Source of the DNA: Pomphorhynchus laevis
Taxonomy: Eukaryota; Acanthocephala; Palaeacanthocephala; Echinorhynchida; Pomphorhynchidae
Direction of reading: 5' to 3'
NCBI GenBank assembly: GCA_012934845.2
Contig: WNNJ02000395.1
Coordinates: 1 to 64,000 of the forward strand
Length of the DNA stretch: 64,000 nucleotides
Shown here: positions 12,997 through 22,340 of the stretch, piece after piece
Numbering within the stretch: position 1 is the first letter of the stretch
Layout: each line of letters begins with the position of its first letter
Translations under genes and position numbers: made by a program
Notes under the pieces: generated by a model
Told to the model about the DNA's origin: nothing
Database searches by the model: none
The model's input: only the letters and a program-made list of their open reading frames with translations

Positions 12997-13498
12997 CTCT
13001 TACAAGGGTGAGGATGGCCTTTGAGATTATTCGTCGAGATGTGTCCGAAATGCCTATTGGACGGATACCACCATTGCTCTTTTTCAATGCGATCAGTCTG
13101 CAGCTCGTAAACGCTTCTAAGATTTTTGGCGGGATCGGCTCGGTTGCAATCCAAATTGCGAAACTTGCCAGCGACTGTGATAACATTTGAGATTGAACTC
13201 CGAAATGGGTTAGCATATGTTGCCAGGCAGTGGAATCAAGACCTGACGGACCTGCACCGCCTTTGGTTCGCCCGCACGCAGAAAGGATACTATTCTCGTC
13301 AATGGCGTAAAAGCGGCTGGCGTGATGCTCTTTGGAGTTTGGATGCATCGATGTGAGCAACACTTCGTTTGGCGGAATTTGCGCTGAGGGATGAAGGTCC
13401 TGAAGTCTCGATAGAACTGATATTCCATTAACGATTTCATCAGGGCGTAACACGGCTGATAATGCTTTTTGTTCTAAATCAGAAGTGGAAGCTGTCAC
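12863..13498 (-). pseudogene. RLE element, reverse transcriptase fingers
   Basis: 211 residues including GPSGLDSTAWQHML, CRLIALKKSNGGIRPIGI and AAGQRCGVEHAVH. These are the N-terminal RT blocks of this family, including the basic template-contacting block before the catalytic aspartates. The frame is lost at about 12900, exactly where the SIDATNAFN block should begin; that block is in the overlapping ORF 12262-12996. Confidence 0.7.
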
Positions 13499-13509
13499 CT
13501 TTCCTGATG

Positions 13510-14223
13510 TTAGAAGTTGCCGGTAGCGACGTATCCAATCTTTGCAATTTTGTGTCGTTTGCTTGCTAGGTGGCGCTGATAGTAGTGAGCCTCCTTGTAC
13601 AGAACTCCATATTCCTCCTCACACCAGCTTTTCAGACGTCTCTCCAGGACTTTTCGGACGGAGGAAACCCTAGCGGTCGGAATACGTTGTAAGATAAGCT
13701 GGGACAATACGACTGCCTTTTTTAGATAAGATATGTCATGATCACGTTCGTGAATTGCTTTTGAATACAACGATGCGAGGGTAGCAACAAAACGATGACT
13801 AGCTGTGCATACAGGGAGGATAAAAAGATTCGGTGCCCAGTGGGAGACATTATAGTAGATCTCATCAATGCTCAATGTCATTTGATTTGGGGCATGTGCA
13901 CTTTCGTGGAAATGTAAATTAGGACTCCTATTTGCGATGTTTTTATCATTTGAAAGTATTGATGTTGTCGGATTTCCCGAGTTTGTTTCTATTTGGCATG
14001 TGTTACTGTCGACATTGTAATCTGTATCAGCTTGTAAATCCCCCGTTCCTTTTGCAACAAGTACGCTCGCTTGTAACGTTTGAAGGATGCGGTTCCGGCA
14101 GTTAATCGCTCTGCAATTGAAACATGACGTTTTGCTCTTTGCGAATTTACAACCCTTGCATCTAGCTGCAGGACCATTACACGAACAACAAGGGATCACT
14201 GATGAAGGTTTTCCTCGTACCAT
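13510..14223 (-). pseudogene. RLE element, N-terminal zinc-binding region
   Basis: 237 residues starting MVRGKPSSV. Residues about 12-45 hold a dense Cys cluster (CCSCNGPAARCKGCKF ... CFNCRAINCRN), consistent with nucleic-acid-binding zinc modules at the N-terminus of RLE-type elements. The rest is a low-similarity linker. The ORF ends shortly after the TGNF segment and the protein continues in another frame at 13498, so this is the 5' piece of a frameshifted ORF rather than a separate gene. Confidence 0.6.
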
Positions 14224-14343
14224 TGTAACTGGAACAAACTGTGAGAATTGTCAAGATTCGATCGGTTTGAAAAGTTTTCACGTACTCCGGGAGAGCCCTG
14301 GACGTACGACTTCGTTGACGTGTGTAAATTTAGATGGTGTAAA

Positions 14344-15032
14344 TTATAAAAAAAGAATGATAAATCAAAATTTAATAATTAAATCATGAATAATTATAAA
14401 TAATTGATTTATAAGATTTTATATAATTTATATCCAATTGAAACAAACAAATTAAAATTTAAAATAAAAGTCAATTTTTATGAATTAAAATTCATTAACA
14501 TTCAGTAATAACTGCTATGCTATCAGGTTACTTTCACGATTCCTCGACCCAACATAGCAGCGGAGCCAGATACATGCTAATGATGAATTTCCTCTGGTAA
14601 AATTGATTATCTAGTACCGTTTTATAATACAAAGTATATTATTTATAATCCATCCATAAACATTTTCTTAATTTTACCTAATATATAAGTTTTCCAAATG
14701 TTTATCTTCGATGTATTTAAGCTTTCACAATTAATCAGCTTACCATGTGATCTATAAGTTATATAAAATATTATATAAAGGCAAAGGCAAAAATCATATA
14801 AATATAATATAATATTATAATTATATAAATCATATATAATTATTTATTATTCATCTATATTTTTATTTATATATCATATAAAAAAATAAGAAAGAAATAT
14901 TAGAAATATTAAAAAAAGAAATAATTAAAGAAATAATTAAAAGAAATAATAAATATTATTTATTATTATTATTTATTATTATTATTTATTATTTATTTAT
15001 TTTTTTGAGAGAGAAAAATTTATTTATAAATA
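14344..15032 (-). repeat. 690-bp direct repeat, right copy
   Basis: Starts at the 5' end of the RLE element (attataaaaaaagaatg) and repeats 10396-11089 almost base for base, including the PLE terminal motif at about 14510-14620 and the AT-rich tract. Unlike the left copy it continues into the undisrupted PLE flank (tataaatgaacaattag) after a second copy of cttaccatgtg at 15036. Confidence 0.85.
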
Positions 15033-15035
15033 AAT
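14750..15035. mobile_element. 286-bp AT-rich insert with 11-bp target-site duplication
   Basis: Bounded by two exact copies of cttaccatgtg (14739-14749 and 15036-15046). An inverted copy of the same locus at 23193-23203 has a single cacatggtaag and no insert, which is the empty site. The insert ends in a T-rich and (TTA)n tract on the plus strand, that is a poly(A)/(TAA)n tail on the minus strand. This suggests the 3' end of a 5'-truncated minus-strand retrotransposon. It also contains about 55 bp matching 15312-15365, so it is a mosaic. Confidence 0.7.
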
Positions 15036-15046
15036 CTTACCATGTG

Positions 15047-15600
15047 TATAAATGAACAATTAGAAATATTAAAACAACTTTTAAGGAATAATAAGCTGAA
15101 AGATCTTGCTGTAAATACATGGTTTTTCAAAATACATCATTTGTTTAATAAATTAAAAATTAATTTATGAATATAATTTGTTAAGTTGTATAATTGACAG
15201 TTATTATAATATAAAATAATATAAAACACTTATATTCATTAGTCAATTTATAAATATTGACTTTTATTTAAAATTTCAATTTTCTATTTTAACTTGATAT
15301 AAATTGTATAAAATCATATATAATTATTTATTATTCATCTATATTTTTATTTATATATCATATAAAATACGTAGACTCAGTTATCTGATCTGATCATATC
15401 ATCTACTTACCAAAAACATAAACAATAAAAGAATAAAATTAAACTAACGTTATAACACTAGTTATAATCTTAAATAACAATTATTTATTATTTATTTTTG
15501 TTTAATTATTTATTATTTAATTATTTAATTTTAATTTAGCGTTATTTTTATAAATATTATACGTAGACTCAATTTGCTGATCTAATTGGTAATTTTGCTA
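15047..15600. repeat. Inverted-duplication arm, left outer part
   Basis: Reverse complement of 22663-23190 over about 550 bp, for example gtagactcagttatctgatctgatc and the aattaccaattagatcagc end. Together with 14344-14749 (minus the insert) it makes one arm of an inverted duplication of about 1 kb whose other arm is 22663-23705. The duplication flanks the tetraspanin gene. Confidence 0.8.
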
Positions 15601-16340
15601 CATATATGGTCTCTTCGGATCACTTATTTAAAAGTGATCTTATTACTCAGTTATCTGATCTGATTTAGATCAGATCAGATAACTTAACTTATTTCTTAAG
15701 AATAAAACTAACGTTATAATCAACGATAACTAACGATTAATCCTGGTATCGGAACAAATTAACTCAAATTCAATAAACAGGATAAATCAAGTTTGCCTCA
15801 TGTATTTTTTAATTGATAAACCCCATTATTCATGCGTAGTACGTTTATAACTTAAATCTTAAAACCTTATTCGTGTTTAGGTTTCGTTTTAGCGAAAACG
15901 AAACCTAAAACGATCTTTTCGTTTTAGCGTAGTACGTTTTCCCAATTTCTCTATATACAGAAGTGAAGGCTTTATGTTTCTTGTAAAATTGATGTTAATA
16001 AATGCTTGTAGCTGAGTGGTTTTGATTGTAGAAAGTGAAAACTGCAAACGAGTATAGCTCCACTTAAAAAACTGTAAAGTTCGTTTTGCATATATGCGAA
16101 ACGAATATAATTAAATGCGTTTGCAACAATTCAAGAAAAGCATCGAAGCCTTACCACAATACAACTAACGTATAGGTATGACTTACTATTATTATACTTT
16201 TGGTCGGTAAAATAAAATAATTTTATGAAAGCGTTGTTATAGGGACATAAAAACGCTTACTTTTTAGTTTCAATCAAAGTGACTAGAGCAAACAATTTTG
16301 AATAAGACAGGAATTTTACAGTGAATAAGTGAATTTTACG
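15601..16340. other. Region upstream of the tetraspanin gene
   Basis: No coding sequence. It holds the hairpin at 15876 and a direct repeat of gcgtagtacgttt (15834 and 15927). No convincing TATA box at a sensible distance is distinguishable in this AT-rich sequence. Confidence 0.4.
15876..15909. repeat. 15-bp inverted repeat with 4-base loop
   Basis: The arms tttaggtttcgtttt (15876-15890) and aaaacgaaacctaaa (15895-15909) are perfect complements around agcg. A related half, ttttcgttttagcg, follows at 15917. It lies about 430 bp upstream of the tetraspanin start codon and could be an RNA hairpin or a regulatory palindrome. Confidence 0.65.
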
Positions 16341-17006
16341 ATGTGTGCAAGAAGCTGTTTGAAGTCCCTGTTAATCCTTGTCAACTTTGCATTTGTTGTA
16401 ATTGGGGCAGTACTAATTGGTGCCTACTTCGTATTTAAAAATGGCGATTACTTAAAAGTATTGGAAATCTTATCTATCACAGACAGCTCAATCGCAAGCA
16501 CTATCACAGACAACAAGAATAAATTGTTACTTATTTTCCTTGTTTCTGGAGTATTCATATTATTCGTATCCTGTATCGGCTTCCTTGGAGGATGCTTTAA
16601 CAGCAAAATCTTACTATATCTATACACCGCCATCGTCGTTACGCTCACTGTCGGAGAACTAGTTGTGTATATATTATTAAATACAAATAAGGAATCATTT
16701 AAAACTCAAATTCGGTCATATCTAACACAATTATTAAATACATTTAATTCCAATTCACTAAACGTAATATCGTCCTTCAGAACAGTGCACGAGACATTTA
16801 ACTGCTGTGGTGTGAATGGACGATCGGATTTTTCAAGTAATAGTCAACTGTCAGGTACATGTACAAATAATGTGACAGAAGGTTGCTTTGCTGTCATTTC
16901 CAATCTGATTGATACACATATTCAAAAAATTGGTATTGGCGGAGCGGGACTAATGATAGTACAAATTGTTGCCATTGTCGCATCCGTATCCGTCGGATGT
17001 AATTAA
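16341..17006 (+). CDS. Tetraspanin family membrane protein
   Basis: 221 residues from the ATG at 16341 (MCARSCLKSLL). Four hydrophobic segments lie at about residues 8-30, 53-75, 81-105 and 196-217. The short loop between TM1 and TM2 and the large extracellular loop between TM3 and TM4 have tetraspanin spacing. The large loop carries the diagnostic CCG motif (NCCGVNGRSDF) plus further cysteines (GTC, EGC). The juxtamembrane N-terminal cysteines could be palmitoylated. Tetraspanins organise membrane microdomains with partner receptors. The C-terminal tail after TM4 is almost absent (VGCN), shorter than usual, so a downstream exon or truncation is possible. The ORF has no introns, which is unusual for the family and suggests a retrocopy or a compact lineage-specific gene. 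Confidence 0.85.
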   Translation: MCARSCLKSLLILVNFAFVVIGAVLIGAYFVFKNGDYLKVLEILSITDSSIASTITDNKNKLLLIFLVSGVFILFVSCIGFLGGCFNSKILLYLYTAIVVTLTVGELVVYILLNTNKESFKTQIRSYLTQLLNTFNSNSLNVISSFRTVHETFNCCGVNGRSDFSSNSQLSGTCTNNVTEGCFAVISNLIDTHIQKIGIGGAGLMIVQIVAIVASVSVGCN

Positions 17007-17030
17007 TGTCGTGGAATGTTACAAATATAA

Positions 17031-17036
17031 AATAAA
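17031..17036 (+). terminator. Polyadenylation signal AATAAA
   Basis: Lies 25 bases after the tetraspanin stop codon, a suitable position for a short 3' UTR. AATAAA is common by chance in such AT-rich DNA, so this is suggestive only. Confidence 0.45.
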
Positions 17037-17070
17037 CATTAATTCTTTGTCTTCAATGATAATAATATTA

Positions 17071-17190
17071 TATTCTAATATTAATTTACTTTAATATTCT
17101 TTTCGAATTGTTTAGAAAATCAATTTAGATGAATACTTTAATTAATACTTTAATTCTTATTGTTTAGAAAATCTCTCAGGTTGATATTTC
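17071..17190 (+). repeat. Tetraspanin 3'-flank repeat, copy a
   Basis: About 120 bp beginning attctaatattaatttactt and ending aggttgatatttcttta. They are repeated essentially identically at 17559-17681. Confidence 0.85.
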
Positions 17191-17558
17191 TTTAATATCA
17201 ATGATTTAATGTTATTAGAATTTTATCTAATAAATAATTTTATCTTAAAATTATCTAATACAAATTGATTCTTATTTTATAATAATCTAATAATAAAAAA
17301 ATATTATCTAGTAATAATTTTTATCTTAATATTACATACTTCAAAATAATTCTTTTCTTATAGTAATCTAAAATTATTCGAGTTTTATCTAATAATGATT
17401 AAATAATTAATAATTAATCTTATCTTATCTTTTTAATTTCATAACGAATTAAATAAATTTGAAATTATTTAGTCGAATTTGTATAATTTAGATTATACAA
17501 ATAATTTAGATTAATATTAATATTAATTTATAATATTAATTTATTAATATTAATATTA

Positions 17559-17681
17559 TTCTAATATTAATTTACTTTAATATTCTTTTCGAATTGTTTA
17601 GAAAATCAATTTAGATGAATACTTTAATTAATACTTTAATTCTTATTGTTTAGAAAATCTCTCAGGTTGATATTTCTTTAT
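17559..17681 (+). repeat. Tetraspanin 3'-flank repeat, copy b
   Basis: Second copy of the 17071-17190 block. With the exon fragment at 17869 it shows that the 3' part of the tetraspanin locus was duplicated and then rearranged. The copies are in the order flank then exon piece, not exon then flank. Confidence 0.85.
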
Positions 17682-17868
17682 AGTTTTGTAAATTTATAGT
17701 AACGAAGAAAGAAGTGAAAACAATTTCATTTCAAAAAGTTAATATTTTTATAGCTTATGCTGTCATTTTCAAGAAATTTCCAATTATTTACAAAAACTAC
17801 ATTCACGTGAATGTATTTCGTCGAAAATGTCAAATTATAACAAATTATGTATTTTCGAATTATGTATT

Positions 17869-17910
17869 ATCGGATTTTTCAAGTAATAGTCAACTGTCAG
17901 GTACATGTAC
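17869..17910 (+). pseudogene. 42-bp tetraspanin large-loop fragment
   Basis: Exact 42-bp copy of 16823-16864, which encodes part of the large extracellular loop (SDFSSNSQLSGTCT). The copy is followed by ctgacatgtac, making a local palindrome with its own end. No other tetraspanin coding sequence accompanies it. Confidence 0.85.
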
Positions 17911-17929
17911 CTGACATGTACAATATTTT

Positions 17930-18621
17930 GTATTACAATAACTGTCTATTATACAACTTAGCCTATCATAGTCGTTAATTAATTTTTGATTTATTGAACA
18001 TATGATATCTTTAGAAAAACTTCTTATATTTACATAAAGATCTTTTAGTTTATTATCACTTAAAAGTGGTTTTTATATTTCTAATCGTTCATTTATATAC
18101 ATATCTTTTTTAATATTTTTAACTCTATTTTTCCTATTCCTTTTATCACCATGACTTCTTGGTTTGCGTTTAACCGGATTATTATAATATAGTTGTTTAT
18201 TATGTATTATACTACTTCTGCCAATTCCTTGTACCACGTCATTCAATCCTAATGGGTACATGGAATTAAGCGTTTTAATCCAAAAATCTTCTTTTTCTAA
18301 TAGTTTTTGATTTAATATTGAAATGTTTTCTTCGATAATATGTTCTAAAATAAATAATTTACAGTTTTTAATATCATGTCCTATTAATATCATATGTTTA
18401 TGAAATATAGTTTGACTATTATGCTTTATATTATATATGTGTTGCCTAAACCTAGTTTTTAGCAGTTGATATGTTTTTCCCATATATTGAAATCCACATG
18501 TGCATTGTATTAGATACACTACACATGCGGTATTGCAGTTACAATTATTATTAATATTTAATGAAAAACATTTGTTTGTCGTATTACTTACAATACAATT
18601 AATATTTATAGCTTTTACCAA
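17930..18621 (-). pseudogene. PLE fragment: GIY-YIG endonuclease plus linker
   Basis: The minus strand encodes a GIY-YIG nuclease: CNCNTACVVYLIQCTCGFQYMGKT (split GIY = VYLI, YIG = YMG), then LLKTRFRQH (conserved Arg and His) and LNQKLLEKEDFWIKTL with the conserved Glu region. It is followed by MYINERLEI, a stop, and the linker KLKDLYVNIRSFSKDIICS. That linker joins to the pre-RT region in other copies (24.7 and 37.6 kb), which places the GIY-YIG upstream of the RT as in Naiad-type PLEs. There is no ATG at the start, so it is a 5'-truncated fragment. Confidence 0.8.
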
Positions 18622-18659
18622 GAAAATCTTTATTATTATTTATTATTATCAAACGCGGA

Positions 18660-18903
18660 CTTATCATCGAATCGAACGCGGATCATTCATTCCTTAGTAT
18701 TTTCGACAATGGGAGGTTTTAGCGGTGATGCTGGAAGACTTATCAAGACGATTGCTACTGAGATGCCACAGAGAAGCACTTCAACTTACTCAGACAATGT
18801 TACGAAGATAAAGAGGAGGTTGTCCTTTGAGCTTGCGCGTGCATCATCTGCTTGCATTCGCGCGGCACGGTCGACCCGTGGAAGGGCGACTTTGTCAACT
18901 TAA
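18660..18903 (+). pseudogene. RLE-element C-terminal fragment a
   Basis: The plus strand reads LVFSTMGGFSGDAGRLIKTI ... IKRRLSFELARASSACIRAARSTRG, then a stop. This parallels FSSSGGMGKETNELFQKI ... IKRRVAFGISRSASACLRSAR of the element at 11.1 kb. It is the last about 70 codons of a 5'-truncated relative, more diverged than a recent copy. Confidence 0.75.
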
Positions 18904-19104
18904 GAAAAAACTGACTAACTTAATCAGTTTTTCATTTAATATTTACCATGATATTATACATTACGGCCCATTTGAGGGTAACGATTTTTGTACATTCTTC
19001 AATAAATAAGTCTCATTTATTATCTATTTTATAAATATATAATAAATATATAATAAAATATATAATAAATATATCTTTATTATTATCTTTATTATTTATT
19101 ATTA

Positions 19105-19300
19105 ATTGGCGCGTGCCCCGTCAATGTGCATTCGCGCGACACGCTTATCTGCCAAAGAGCAGATACATCGAATCACGACGAATGTATCGTAAAGCAAAAA
19201 AGACCAACCTTAGTGATAAATATATTTATTAATTGCACATGAATGTGACTGTCTGTATGGAGGCCCGTTTGAGGTAACCTAATAAATAATGTATTATTGA
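19105..19300 (+). pseudogene. RLE-element C-terminal fragment b and 3' UTR
   Basis: Encodes LARAPSMCIRATRLS, the terminal basic peptide of the RLE family. A 3' UTR block follows (aggcccgtttgaggtaacct) that matches the UTR after fragment a (cggcccatttgagggtaac at about 18962). Two 3' ends of the same subfamily lie head-to-tail within 400 bp. Confidence 0.6.
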
Positions 19301-19444
19301 AAAATTAATATTATTATAATTAGGTATAAAAAATTCTTAAACTTAAATTATTATTTATAGCATTCCAAGCTTTTCAATGTTTTCTATCACATTTAAAAGA
19401 TTTAAAATTAAAATCAATAGTATTTACGTATTTTTCCAAAACAT

Positions 19445-19624
19445 TTGCAGTTTCGAGATGTCAAACATGCGCATGTCAAATATGTAAAGCAACCTTATTA
19501 CAAGAAAGAGAAGGGACAAATTATTAAGGCGACTAGACCTATGGAGCGTCTGATCTTAGACTTTAAAGGGCCTTTGTCATCTACTTGTGCAAATCAATAT
19601 ATGTTTACAGAACAGATATTTGTA
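19445..19624 (+). pseudogene. Ty3/gypsy integrase fragment
   Basis: Encodes IIKATRPMERLILDFKGPLSS, matching the join of the integrase zinc domain and catalytic core in the gypsy copies at 44.3 kb (VIKSTRPFKRLSMDF) and 56.5 kb (VIKATRPFERLCLDF), including the first catalytic Asp. It ends abruptly at about 19624, where PLE sequence in the other orientation begins. Confidence 0.75.
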
Positions 19625-19745
19625 CCGCGTCATTTAATCCTAATGGGTACATGGAATTACGCATTTAAATCCAAAAATCTTCTCTTTCTAATAGCTTTTG
19701 ATTTAATATTGACTTCTTTTCTTCAACAATATGTTCTAAAATAAA
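19625..19745 (-). pseudogene. PLE GIY-YIG fragment fused to gypsy scrap
   Basis: The DNA taatcctaatgggtacatgg and the following block match 18240-18330 (reverse strand of the GIY-YIG ORF, encoding NSMYPLGL). Here it abuts the gypsy integrase piece with no spacer. The plus-strand ORF 19445-19744 is a chance fusion of the two. Confidence 0.75.
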
Positions 19746-20129
19746 CAATTTAATAACTAGTTGTTAATTTTATTTGTATCATTATTATATTTTATACCCT
19801 TTTTATAGCATTTTCTTTAATTCACTATTTTCAATTAATAAAGAATAAAGGTCATCAAGGGACAATTTAAAATTTGCACAGGACGATAATAACTTGTTAG
19901 TAGAACTAAATCAGATCAGATAACTGAGTCTATGTATTTTATATTATAAAATACGTGGTCATATGTATAGTAGAAGCTCATAACGCTAAATTAAAATTAA
20001 ATAATTAAATAATAAATAACTTGTTAGTAGAACTAAATCAGATCAGATAACTGAGTCAATGTATTTTATACTGTTTTAAAATAAAAATAAAGATAAATAA
20101 TTATAAATAATTAATATTTAAATAAGATT
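19746..20129. other. AT-rich sequence with repeated PLE tail words
   Basis: No gene. The word gatcagataactgagtc occurs twice (about 19914 and 20041), as at the outer ends of PLE terminal repeats elsewhere in the window. Confidence 0.5.
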
Positions 20130-20492
20130 AAATCAGCTAACTGAGTCTACGTATTTAATACAATTATAAAATAAACAAAACATAATAATGCTTAAATCAA
20201 AATTTAATAATTAAATAATAAAATTAATAATTGTTTTTAGATTTTCTATAATTTTAATCAAGTTAAAAAAAAAATTAAAAATAAAATTAAAAAAAAGTCA
20301 TTTTTATGAATTGACTAATAAATAACAGACGTTGTATCAGAATAAGAATTAGAGGTCATCAGGAGGAACTGCTATGCTATCAGGTTTCGGCCCCTAACTC
20401 CTCTACCCAACATAGCAGCGGGGCCAAATACATGCTAATGATGTATTTCCTCTGAAATAACTATCTAGTATCTTATTCTAATACAAAGTATA

Positions 20493-21842
20493 TTATTTAT
20501 TATCCATCCATAAAAATTTGCCACTTAAGAGTTTAAATTTATTCTTTATATTATTGTGTTGATTTATATATTTTACTATTTTCTGCTTGATGTTATTTTT
20601 ATAGTAACCTAGTTTAAAATATGTATCTATTAAATTATTTAAATGATTTTGAAGAAAGCCAATATCATTACATATTGTTGCAATTCTTAAAATTTCATTA
20701 TTTAATGTATTATATTTTATATTATATGGTATGCATGAATGCTCATGCAAAAATATGTTTCTTGTAAATTTAAATATGTCATCTTTACGATATAAATTAA
20801 TAGTAGTTTTAGTTAATGTTAATTTAATGTTCATATCTAGATATACACCTTCTTTATCATTAATATTGGTTTTGTTAAGAATAAGGCTTTCTGGATAAAT
20901 GTGCTCACTAATTGAATAAAAATTATTAGAATTAAATACACATATATCATCAATGTATCGAAACATATATTTCATATATTTATATTGTTTAGATTTAGTT
21001 TTTACACAGTTATGAACAAATTCATATTCTATAAAGCTTAAAAACAAGTCAGCTATAATTGGGCTACTATTACCACCCATTGGAACACCTTTTACTTGTC
21101 TAAATATAGATGTCCCTACTTTTAAATAATTTTGATTTATCAAAATATTTAAGGATTCTATTAATTCAATTTTATCCATATATTTATATTTACTTGATGG
21201 TTTAATTTTTGTTAGATAAGCGTTATAGTTATTATAACATATATATGTATATCTTTTTCCGAATATAAGATTAATTAATTTTACTAACGCTTCTTTAATA
21301 TCTACTAAACCTAGATTTGTATAAAGCGTACTAAAATCGTATGTATTTATATTTTGAAAATTTATTCCTTTTGTGTGTTCTAAAAATTCTTTTGTAGAAT
21401 TAATACTGAAATAGTGTTTTATACCAGTATTAATTTCGATTACCTTGCAATATTTTTTAAAGTGTGCTTTAATTACTTTAAGTATTTTATTCATATAGAC
21501 AGAAAGTGGTTTTAATGTACATTTAAACGCACTACATATGAACCTAGGTTTTATTGGATTTTTATGTAATTTTGGATTTCAATATAATACAGGTATAGTT
21601 TTATTATCTGATTCAACCTTTATACCCTTTTTATCCATTATAGAACAGTGACTTGTAATAATTGTTTCAAAACTCAACTCACTACGTTCATATGTTGGAT
21701 TTACATTTAAATCATTAGAATTAACCTCTTTCATTAGTATATCATAATAAAGCTTTTTGCATATGAAGACAAAGTTATTACTAGCTTTATCTATAGTTGT
21801 TATTACATAGTTATCCTTTAATTTAGTAAGTTCTTTATACAT
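20493..21842 (-). pseudogene. PLE reverse transcriptase with one in-frame UGA (copy I)
   Basis: A single reading frame of 450 codons from MYKELTKLKDN to FLWMDNK with one internal UGA at about 21579-21581. RT landmarks: TIDKASNNFVFICKKLYY (PLE block 1), the PKLHKNP-KPRF block, FSTLYTNLGLVDIK (first Asp region), QVKGVPMGGNSSPIIADL (block B) and YMFRYIDDICVF (YIDD). The UGA falls in LY-UGA-NPKLHK, where PLEs normally have an aromatic residue or Cys. Catalytic motifs are otherwise intact. The 3' UTR follows directly. Confidence 0.8.
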
Positions 21843-22340
21843 ATCTTTATTAATTTTATCTTTCCTTTAATAATTGTTTGTTATTTTCATTTTATTTTTA
21901 AATTTATCAAATATATAATCTTTTCAAATGTTTATCTTAGATATATTCGAGCTTTCACTATTAATCAGCTTACTAAAGTAATCATTTAAGTTATTATATA
22001 ACGAATTGTAAATTTTATTTTTGTCATTGTTATTATTTAATCTATATTTATACCCTTTTGATAGCAGCTTTCTTAATTCACAATTTTAAATTAATTCTAG
22101 ATTATGAGTACATATATGTTCATTTATTTTATCAAAACTAAGACTTTTACAATTGCATTCTGTTTCCATTATGTTTCTAATATTATCGTTACATATTGAT
22201 TTTAATTCTTTATTATAATTACAAAGTTTTCGTCCTAATGGCGGTAACACTTTATACCTTATTTTAGAAATATATTTACTTAAATCTGACCCTATTATTT
22301 CTTTACTTTTAGAATTATTTAAAAGTCCGGCTATACACAT
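21843..22340 (-). pseudogene. PLE pre-RT region, same frame with three stops (copy I)
   Basis: Encodes KYISKIRYKVLPPLGRKLC, METECNCKS, then a TAA (22086-22088), NCELRKLLSKGYKYR, a TGA, KDYIFDKFKNKM, and a TAA before MYKEL. The frame is the same as the RT, so only nonsense changes and no indels separate the parts. LRKLLSKGYKYR corresponds to the conserved LRxLLxKGxKYR block before PLE RTs. The TAA stops are shared with copy II. Confidence 0.7.

Larger units (their letters stand above)
11090..14343 (-). mobile_element. Non-LTR retroelement with C-terminal restriction-like endonuclease
   Basis: A 3.25-kb element on the minus strand. In order it encodes a Cys-rich N-terminal zinc region, a reverse transcriptase with TQGDP and YADD motifs, a CPCG...H...C zinc motif, and a restriction-like endonuclease region with RLD and FFDV. 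Proteins of this type use one long ORF. Here it is broken by at least three frame changes, near 13500, 12900 and 12285. The 3' UTR is only about 25 bp before the flanking repeat. A 690-bp direct repeat abuts both ends exactly. I cannot assign a named clade. The architecture fits the R2/NeSL/Hero-like RLE group. Confidence 0.75.
20130..22340 (-). mobile_element. Penelope-like element, copy I (3' two thirds)
   Basis: Minus-strand element: pre-RT region (22340-21843), reverse transcriptase (21842-20493), 3' UTR with the structured terminal motif (about 20330-20470) and AT-rich tail to 20130. It is nearly identical over about 2.2 kb to copy II at 35325-37550, so both derive from one recent source or from a duplication. 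The GIY-YIG region is missing at the right end, where the junction reads cacatggtaagctgatt, the same word used as a target at 23193. Confidence 0.85.

Noticed and set aside
10396-15032. The 690-bp direct repeats as LTRs of the element between them
   Set aside because: They lack TG...CA ends, a polypurine tract and a primer site, they contain a foreign PLE terminal repeat, and the internal element is a non-LTR RT with an RLE domain.
19445-19744. The 99-codon ORF as a gene
   Set aside because: It is a chance fusion of a gypsy integrase piece and antisense PLE sequence.
20493-22340. Full readthrough of the PLE frame by selenocysteine or a variant code
   Set aside because: Two of the four in-frame stops are TAA, which neither UGA recoding nor a UGA-Trp code would explain.
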